Positions 5,687 through 11,443 of a DNA stretch of 11,443 nt are shown here, one piece after another. Within the stretch, counting starts at the first letter, position 1. Every line of letters starts with the position of its first letter. Both the position numbers and the translations under genes were made by a program. The stretch lies in the NCBI GenBank assembly GCA_002435745.1, contig DIWT01000013.1, positions 43,135 to 54,577 on the forward strand, given 5' to 3'. Under the pieces are notes generated by a model, which was not told where the DNA came from, ran no database searches, and saw only the letters and a list, made by a program, of their open reading frames with translations. Origin of the DNA: a bacterium UBP15_UBA6099 (GTDB lineage Bacteria > UBP15 > UBA6099).

Positions 5687-7423
5687 TCAGCCGCCGTTTC
5701 TCAGCGCGCGGCCTGCGAGGCGGCTTTTGTCGAACCTGCCGTCGTCCAGAACGTGGAAGCCGTTGATTAGGACATGATCGATGCCTGACGGAGTCCCCAC
5801 GGGGTTAAAGAAATCCACATTGGGAGCGATCGTGTCGGGATCGAACACCAGCAGGTCGGCGAAATAACCTTCTTTGACGAGGCCGCGTTGTTTAAGGTTG
5901 AACTGTTCGGCGGGCAAGCCGGTGGTTTTGTGTACGGCGGTGGGAAGGTCGAGCATTTTTTTCTCCCGCACGTATCGGCTGAAGAACTTGGGGAACGCGC
6001 CGTAGAACAAGTGCGACGGCTTGCCGAACCCCATCAGGATGGTGTCCGTGCTTATCTGGACGTCCGGGTGAGCGAGAGCGGCGAAGATGGACTGCTCGGT
6101 GAAGTTGTCCTCCGGGCGGCCCGCCGACGAGAAGACGAGCACCCTGCCCTCTTCCTCCACCAGCAGGTCGCAGATGAAGTCGAACGGATGCTTGCCCGCG
6201 TCCTTCGCCAAGTCCGAAACGCGTTTGCCTTCGCAGCATTTGTTCTTGTCGGTGACGACGGACATGATGCGCGTGCAGTCCCAGCCGAGCAGTTTGAAGA
6301 TGTTGAGGGACCAACTGCTTTTGCCGGTGTGGGGCCACAGCATGTCGCCCTGTTCGATGTCGCGCCTTATCTTGCGCCTGATGGCGCGGCTGGTGAGGCG
6401 CTCGCCGATTTCCTCTTTGTCGCCCTTGAGGGTCCACGGCGGGAAGTAGGCCATGAGGTGCGTGAATGTGGTGGTGGTGGGCATGACGTCCACGCCTATC
6501 TTCAGCCCTTGTGAGTTCATTTTTGAAATTCTATTTAGCTGCTTTTCGATCTCGGCGTCCAGCTTCATAGGGAGAGTCCAGTATTGAGAAAGCTCGATCA
6601 TGAGGCCGGCGAACGCGCGGATGAACGGGCCGAGCAGGCCCATGTCAGGAACCCAGAAGAGGTGCGACACCTGAGCGCGGATATCATTGGCGCGCGCCAC
6701 TTCGGCAAGCTCGTCTATAGCCTTTTCGAGGTCGTTCATGTATGTTCGCAGGTGGCTGACGTACATCCCGTCGTAGTCGGACAGCACGCTTCCGAGGCGC
6801 ACCAGTTCGCGGGTGTCGCTCTGCAGGCCGGGCATGTACTGAAGGCCGGTGGAGAGTCCGATGCAGCCCGCGTCCATGCAGCGTTCGAGCGAGAGCGACA
6901 TGCGGGATATCTCCTCGCTCGTGGCCTTTCTTGGCTGCATGCCCATCGCGTCGATGCGGATGAGGCCGTGCGGCGCGAGCAGCGCGAAGTTGAGCAGCGC
7001 CCCGTTGCCCTCGATGTGGTCGAAGAACCCGGCGGTGTCTTTCCACGGAATGTCTTTCAGCTCGCGCGCGGTGAACCCTTCCAGATAAGTCTTCATGTCA
7101 GAGGAATACTCGTCGGAAAAGGGGGCCATGGACATGCCGCAGTTGCCGCCGACGAAGGTGGTTATGCCTTGGCGAACCAGAGGCTCCAGCACGTCCGCGT
7201 GGTCTCTGCGGTGTATCGTCAGGTCCGCGTGCGAGTGCGGGTCGATTATGCCCGGACAAACCGTCTTGCCGGTCGCGTCGATTACCCGGCAGCCGTTTGC
7301 CGACGCGAGCGCGCCGTTCCGCTCCACCGCTTTTATCCTGTCTCCCTCGACCGCGACGTCCGCCTTGAATCCGGGTTTCCCCGTTCCGTCTATAACCGTT
7401 CCGTTCTTGATTATCAGGTCCAA
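5687..7423 (-). CDS. N-acyl-D-amino-acid deacylase family amidohydrolase
   Basis: The 578-residue protein belongs to the metal-dependent amidohydrolase superfamily, D-aminoacylase branch, which hydrolyses N-acyl-D-amino acids or related N-acyl or dipeptide substrates. An N-terminal small beta domain (DLIIKNGTVIDGTG) leads into the TIM barrel. Ligand candidates match the known D-aminoacylase site: HSH (63-65), the bridging cysteine of GGNCGMS (C95), SHLR (H224), VSHL (H254) and the late STD aspartate (D460). The C-terminus returns to the beta domain (GYFADLLVFDPDTI, then GIDHVLINGFHV). It is about 90 residues longer than the 480-residue Alcaligenes enzyme, mostly between H254 and D460, so substrate choice may differ. 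The start is TTG at 7423 with GAGGGGA (7437-7431) eight bases upstream. It stands alone, divergent from cobO. Family is firm; the exact substrate is unknown. No signal peptide, so cytoplasmic. Confidence 0.92.
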   Translation of the reverse strand: MDLIIKNGTVIDGTGKPGFKADVAVEGDRIKAVERNGALASANGCRVIDATGKTVCPGIIDPHSHADLTIHRRDHADVLEPLVRQGITTFVGGNCGMSMAPFSDEYSSDMKTYLEGFTARELKDIPWKDTAGFFDHIEGNGALLNFALLAPHGLIRIDAMGMQPRKATSEEISRMSLSLERCMDAGCIGLSTGLQYMPGLQSDTRELVRLGSVLSDYDGMYVSHLRTYMNDLEKAIDELAEVARANDIRAQVSHLFWVPDMGLLGPFIRAFAGLMIELSQYWTLPMKLDAEIEKQLNRISKMNSQGLKIGVDVMPTTTTFTHLMAYFPPWTLKGDKEEIGERLTSRAIRRKIRRDIEQGDMLWPHTGKSSWSLNIFKLLGWDCTRIMSVVTDKNKCCEGKRVSDLAKDAGKHPFDFICDLLVEEEGRVLVFSSAGRPEDNFTEQSIFAALAHPDVQISTDTILMGFGKPSHLFYGAFPKFFSRYVREKKMLDLPTAVHKTTGLPAEQFNLKQRGLVKEGYFADLLVFDPDTIAPNVDFFNPVGTPSGIDHVLINGFHVLDDGRFDKSRLAGRALRNGG

Positions 7424-7430
7424 TGTCGGT

Positions 7431-7437
7431 TCCCCTC
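7431..7437 (-). promoter_or_regulatory. Shine-Dalgarno deciding the TTG start of the amidohydrolase
   Basis: GAGGGGA on the minus strand is followed seven bases later by TTG at 7423-7421. The resulting N-terminus DLIIKNGTVIDGTG is the normal beginning of the family's beta domain, so no later start is needed. Confidence 0.7.
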
Positions 7438-7447
7438 GCGATGAATT

Positions 7448-7471
7448 TCAAACGCCCATGCGGCCGTTTGA
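7448..7471. promoter_or_regulatory. Inverted repeat at the predicted amidohydrolase transcription start
   Basis: TCAAACG (7448-7454) and CGTTTGA (7465-7471) form a perfect 7-bp inverted repeat with a 10-bp centre. The position, covering the inferred +1 site just before the ribosome-binding site, fits a repressor operator or a 5' mRNA hairpin. Inference only. Confidence 0.35.
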
Positions 7472-7474
7472 TAG

Positions 7475-7503
7475 AGCATATAGAAGAGAGCGGCAAATAT
7501 CAA
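7475..7503 (-). promoter_or_regulatory. Putative promoter of the amidohydrolase gene
   Basis: On the minus strand TTGATA (7503-7498, 5 of 6) and TATGCT (7480-7475, 4 of 6) are 17 nt apart. Transcription would start near 7468, about 45 nt before the TTG start. Confidence 0.4.
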
Positions 7504-7534
7504 CACCCGGCGCGCGCGGTTGGGCCTCCGGCGG

Positions 7535-7630
7535 CCAAAGAGAAACTTTTGAAAAAGTTTCTCTTTGGATTCTCTTCAAAACGTTTCGATGGTCGTCGGG
7601 AGCGAATCGCAGATGCGCTTCTCTCCCGAC
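7535..7630 (-). repeat. Palindromic repeat family, copy 2, with companion hairpin
   Basis: A perfect 16-bp stem (7535-7550 with 7553-7568) closes on GA, which is TC when read in family orientation. The flank at 7569-7588 reads CGAAACGTTTTGAAGAGAAT on the minus strand, matching copy 3 at 16 of 20 positions. A second hairpin, GTCGGGAG (7595-7602) with CTCCCGAC (7623-7630), lies beyond it in the same relative place as the GC hairpin next to copy 3. On the other side GGCCTCCGGCGGCC resembles the small GC hairpin after copy 1. Confidence 0.8.
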
Positions 7631-7697
7631 GCCCTATGTAAAATCATTTATGAATAAGATTCCACTGAAAACCCTTTCCCAACATCTTTTCACATGA

Positions 7698-7739
7698 GCG
7701 CGGCGGAGCGTAGGCGCGAACGCGCCCGCTTCGCCGCGC
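7698..7739. repeat. Strong GC-rich hairpin between mirrored repeat arms
   Basis: The outer stem is 13 bp (7698-7710 with 7727-7739, one G-T wobble). After a TA bulge, GGCGCG (7713-7718) pairs with CGCGCC (7721-7726) around an AA loop. The sequences outside it (7672-7697 and 7741-7761) are imperfect inverted copies of each other (CCCTTTC...ATG against CAT...GAAAGGG), so the quasi-palindrome reaches about 90 bp. Confidence 0.75.
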
Positions 7740-7743
7740 GCAT

Positions 7744-7799
7744 AGAAACGTTTTGAAAGGGATTTTAAGGGAAAACTTTTTCAAAAGTTTTCCCTTAAA
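7744..7799 (+). repeat. Palindromic repeat family, copy 3
   Basis: A perfect 17-bp stem (7764-7780 with 7783-7799) closes on TC. The flank AGAAACGTTTTGAAAGGGAT (7744-7763) is shared with copies 1 and 2. Its right arm ends two bases before a TATAAT hexamer, so the hairpin overlaps the presumed cobO promoter. Confidence 0.85.
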
Positions 7800-7806
7800 G
7801 TATAAT
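7778..7806 (+). promoter_or_regulatory. Putative cobO promoter overlapping palindrome copy 3
   Basis: A perfect TATAAT lies at 7801-7806. Seventeen bases upstream is TTTTCA (7778-7783, 4 of 6 to TTGACA), which spans the hairpin loop. Transcription would start near 7813, about 29 nt before the ATG. A Shine-Dalgarno GGGGA is at 7830-7834. No cobalamin riboswitch fits in so short a leader. Confidence 0.5.
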
Positions 7807-7841
7807 GAGCCTGCGATTCGGAAGCGAACGGGGAAAAAGCC

Positions 7842-8366
7842 ATGATGGAAAAGGGATACACGCAGGTATACACGGGAAACGGGAAAGGAAAGACGACGGC
7901 GGCGCTGGGGCTGGCGCTGCGCGGGGCGGGCGCGGGCCTGCGCTCGTACATCGGCCAGTTCATGAAAGGACGTCCGTACAGCGAGCTTGATTCGGCGCGC
8001 CTGCTGTCCCCCTTTGTCGTCATAGAGCAATACGGTCATCCCGAATTCTGCGTTCCGGGAAAAGTCTCCGACGAGGATTTCCGGCTGGCCCGCGAGGGAT
8101 TGGAGAAACTCCGCGCCGCCCTGCTTGGCGGAGAATTCGACATAGTGATAGCGGACGAAATATGCACCGCGATATACTTCAAACTCGTTACGCTGGAAGA
8201 GGCGCTCGCGCTAATCGCGTCGAAGCCGGAGCGCGTCGAGCTTGTGATGACCGGCAGATACGCGCCGGACGAGATTATCGCCGCAGCGGACCTAGCCACC
8301 GAAATGAAGGAACTGAAACATTACTATCAGAAAGACGTTCCCGCTCGCAAAGGCGTGGAGTTCTGA
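7842..8366 (+). CDS. cobO: Corrinoid adenosyltransferase (CobA/CobO/BtuR family)
   Basis: This enzyme transfers the 5'-deoxyadenosyl group of ATP to Co(I) corrinoids, producing adenosylcobamide, in biosynthesis or salvage of B12. The 174-residue protein has the P-loop variant GNGKGKTTAA (12-21) characteristic of the family, the acidic Walker B-like IVIADEI (101-107), the TGRYAP motif (137-142) and the C-terminal EMKELKHYYQKDVPARKGVEF, close to the usual ending TEM...KH...ARKGIEF. Length fits the shorter CobO-type proteins (Salmonella CobA is about 196). Start is ATG 7842 with GGGGA seven bases upstream; ATG 7845 is a near-equal alternative. No other cobalamin gene is in the window, so a salvage role is plausible but not shown. 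It is transcribed toward hflX, with 22 bp between the stop codons and no visible terminator. Family identification is strong. Confidence 0.93.
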   Translation: MMEKGYTQVYTGNGKGKTTAALGLALRGAGAGLRSYIGQFMKGRPYSELDSARLLSPFVVIEQYGHPEFCVPGKVSDEDFRLAREGLEKLRAALLGGEFDIVIADEICTAIYFKLVTLEEALALIASKPERVELVMTGRYAPDEIIAAADLATEMKELKHYYQKDVPARKGVEF

Positions 8367-8388
8367 GCGCGCGCCGCGCCCCGCGACG

Positions 8389-9498
8389 TCAAACGGCTTG
8401 AGAAGACAGTCGGCGGGCGATTTCCTCTTTCAGATTGTCAATTGATTCATTCTTGAGGGCCGAGACGGACGCCGCGCCGGGGTTGCTTTTCAGCATCGCG
8501 TCCAACCTGCCCGGTTTGTCCAGCGCGTCCGTCTTGTTGAAGACGACCATCGTCGGAGCGTCTCCCGCTCCAAGTTCCGCCAGAATCTTTTCCACCTCGA
8601 ACATCTGCTCCTCGAACGTCGGATTGCTGATGTCAACGACATGCAGGATGAGATGGGCGTCTCTGGCGACTTCGAGGGTGGATTTGAAAGATTCCACAAG
8701 TTCGACGGGCAGGTTCTTGATGAAGCCGACTGTGTCGATGACTAGGATGTTGCCCGCGCCGGGAAGATATACGCGGCGCGTGAGAGGGTCGAGAGTGGCG
8801 AAAAGCTTGTCCTCCACGAAAGCGGTCTCCGAGCTGAGCCTGTTGAAGAGGGTGGTTTTGCCGGCGTTGGTGTATCCGACGAAGGCGACGACGCGGACTC
8901 CCGACCTGTCCCGGCGGCGGTTCTGAACGGAGCGGTGGAGCACAATTTTTTCGAGTTTTTTCTTGAGCGTGGAGATACGGGCGCGGATGCGGCGTCGGTC
9001 GGCTTCGAGCTTGGTTTCGCCGGGGCCGCGCGTCCCGATTCCGCCCCCCAGCCGCGACAGCAACAACCCTTTTCCGGTTATCCTCGGCAGCATGTACGTG
9101 AGTTGCGCCAACTCGACCTGAATCTTGCCTTCGTCGCTGGCCGCGCGCATCGCAAATATGTCGAGTATCAACTGGGTGCGGTCCACCACTTTGGCTTCGA
9201 GAGCCTCTTCGAGGTTCTTGAACTGGAGAGGAGAAAGGTTGTGGTTGAATATGACGACTTCCGCTTCGTGTTCGTCGACGGCGGCGGCGATTTCGTCCAC
9301 TTTCCCGCGCCCGACGAAGAACTGGGGAGTCGGCGTCGTTTCGGCCTGAGTGACGACGGCGACGGCGTCCGCGCCCGCGGTGTCCGCTAGGCGGGCCAGC
9401 TCGACGTACGCCTCGTCCGTTTCCTCCGCGCTCGTTCCGCGCGTCCTGAACCCCGCCAGAATCGCCTTCTCCCGCCCGCCGCTCTTTATGTCTATCAA
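8389..9498 (-). CDS. hflX: Ribosome-associated GTPase HflX
   Basis: HflX binds the 50S subunit and can split or rescue stalled 70S ribosomes, notably after heat or antibiotic stress. The 369-residue protein has the N-terminal HflX domain (ATTPTPQFFVGRGKVDEI-like segment near 53-70, NHNLSPLQFKNLE near 85-97), the glycine-rich signature GTRGPGETKLE (155-165), a coiled linker, and a G domain: GYTNAGKT (208-215, G1), FATLDPLTR (switch I), DTVGFI (255-260, G3), NKTD (321-324, G4) and VSAL (344-347, G5). The start is TTG at 9498 with GGAAG (9510-9506) seven bases upstream; no ATG fits the conserved N-terminus better. It follows the DUF255 gene by 41 bp on the same strand, probably one transcript. 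Identification is secure; the exact start is inferred. Confidence 0.96.
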   Translation of the reverse strand: MIDIKSGGREKAILAGFRTRGTSAEETDEAYVELARLADTAGADAVAVVTQAETTPTPQFFVGRGKVDEIAAAVDEHEAEVVIFNHNLSPLQFKNLEEALEAKVVDRTQLILDIFAMRAASDEGKIQVELAQLTYMLPRITGKGLLLSRLGGGIGTRGPGETKLEADRRRIRARISTLKKKLEKIVLHRSVQNRRRDRSGVRVVAFVGYTNAGKTTLFNRLSSETAFVEDKLFATLDPLTRRVYLPGAGNILVIDTVGFIKNLPVELVESFKSTLEVARDAHLILHVVDISNPTFEEQMFEVEKILAELGAGDAPTMVVFNKTDALDKPGRLDAMLKSNPGAASVSALKNESIDNLKEEIARRLSSQAV

Positions 9499-9505
9499 AT
9501 GGTGT

Positions 9506-9510
9506 CTTCC
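9506..9510 (-). promoter_or_regulatory. Shine-Dalgarno deciding the TTG start of hflX
   Basis: GGAAG (minus strand) lies seven bases before the TTG at 9498-9496. No in-frame ATG, GTG or TTG occurs between it and the stop codon of the upstream DUF255 gene, so this is the earliest possible start within the gap. Confidence 0.6.
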
Positions 9511-9539
9511 GTTCCGTCCGCGCGCTCGCGGAGCCGTCG

Positions 9540-11443
<1,904 letters not shown>

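Larger units (their letters stand above)
7424..7841. other. Palindrome-rich divergent spacer between amidohydrolase gene and cobO
   Basis: No gene was found in these 418 bp. From left to right they hold the amidohydrolase promoter region, palindrome copy 2 (minus orientation) with its companion GC hairpin, a short AT-rich core (7632-7697), a strong GC hairpin, palindrome copy 3 (plus orientation), and the cobO promoter and ribosome-binding site. Copies 2 and 3 point away from each other, making 7535-7799 a mirrored unit. Confidence 0.75.

Noticed and set aside
5888..7444. Plus-strand open frames opposite the amidohydrolase gene
   Set aside because: Shadows produced by GC-rich codon use; the minus-strand product has all metal-ligand motifs.
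5561..7799. The three hairpins as intrinsic transcription terminators
   Set aside because: None is followed by a U-run on the relevant strand, and copies 2 and 3 lie in a divergent spacer upstream of both genes, where terminators are not expected.
7644..8039. 131-residue minus-strand open frame across the palindromes and the start of cobO
   Set aside because: It is a translation of the palindromic repeats and the antisense of cobO; no family features and no plausible ribosome-binding site.
8367..8388. Terminator between cobO and hflX
   Set aside because: Only 22 bp of GC-rich sequence with no clear stem followed by T residues.

Overview
The window reads as chromosomal DNA of a GC-rich, probably uncultured, Gram-negative-type bacterium. 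Six protein genes are recognisable by family. None pins down the phylum. A signal-peptide-bearing fibre protein with an FNYQG-type N-terminal domain and GDTMTG/GDGSGLTG repeats is an architecture I associate with Elusimicrobia, Omnitrophica and other candidate-phylum genomes, but that is recollection, not proof. Three of the six visible starts are TTG.

Layout, left to right. (1) Minus strand, 1-1576: the 5' part of a long secreted or surface repeat protein that runs off the left edge. It is built of 51-residue tandem repeats (153 bp each). A well-formed sigma70-type promoter lies about 155 bp upstream of its start. (2) Plus strand, 1944-5420: murJ (lipid II flippase) and lepA (elongation factor 4), 15 bp apart and probably one transcript. 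(3) A 266 bp convergent spacer holding the first copy of a palindromic repeat family and a pyrimidine tract. (4) Minus strand, 5687-7423: a metal-dependent amidohydrolase of the N-acyl-D-amino-acid deacylase family. (5) A 418 bp divergent spacer packed with palindromes, including copies two and three of the same family in opposite orientation. (6) Plus strand, 7842-8366: a corrinoid adenosyltransferase (cobO/btuR type) whose likely promoter overlaps the third palindrome. (7) Minus strand, 11443-8389: a DUF255/YyaL-type thioredoxin-fold protein entering from the right edge, followed by hflX, likely one operon.

The genes do not form one pathway. MurJ and possibly the D-aminoacylase touch cell-wall or D-amino-acid metabolism. 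LepA and HflX are both ribosome-associated GTPases used under stress. CobO is a lone cobalamin gene. The most unusual signals are in non-coding DNA. Three hairpins share a loop, a stem length and an A/G-rich flank, yet nine of sixteen stem pairs have changed on both sides so that pairing is kept. Two of the copies are nested in a larger mirrored structure. No defence island, prophage, CRISPR array, insertion sequence, tRNA or rRNA was seen.
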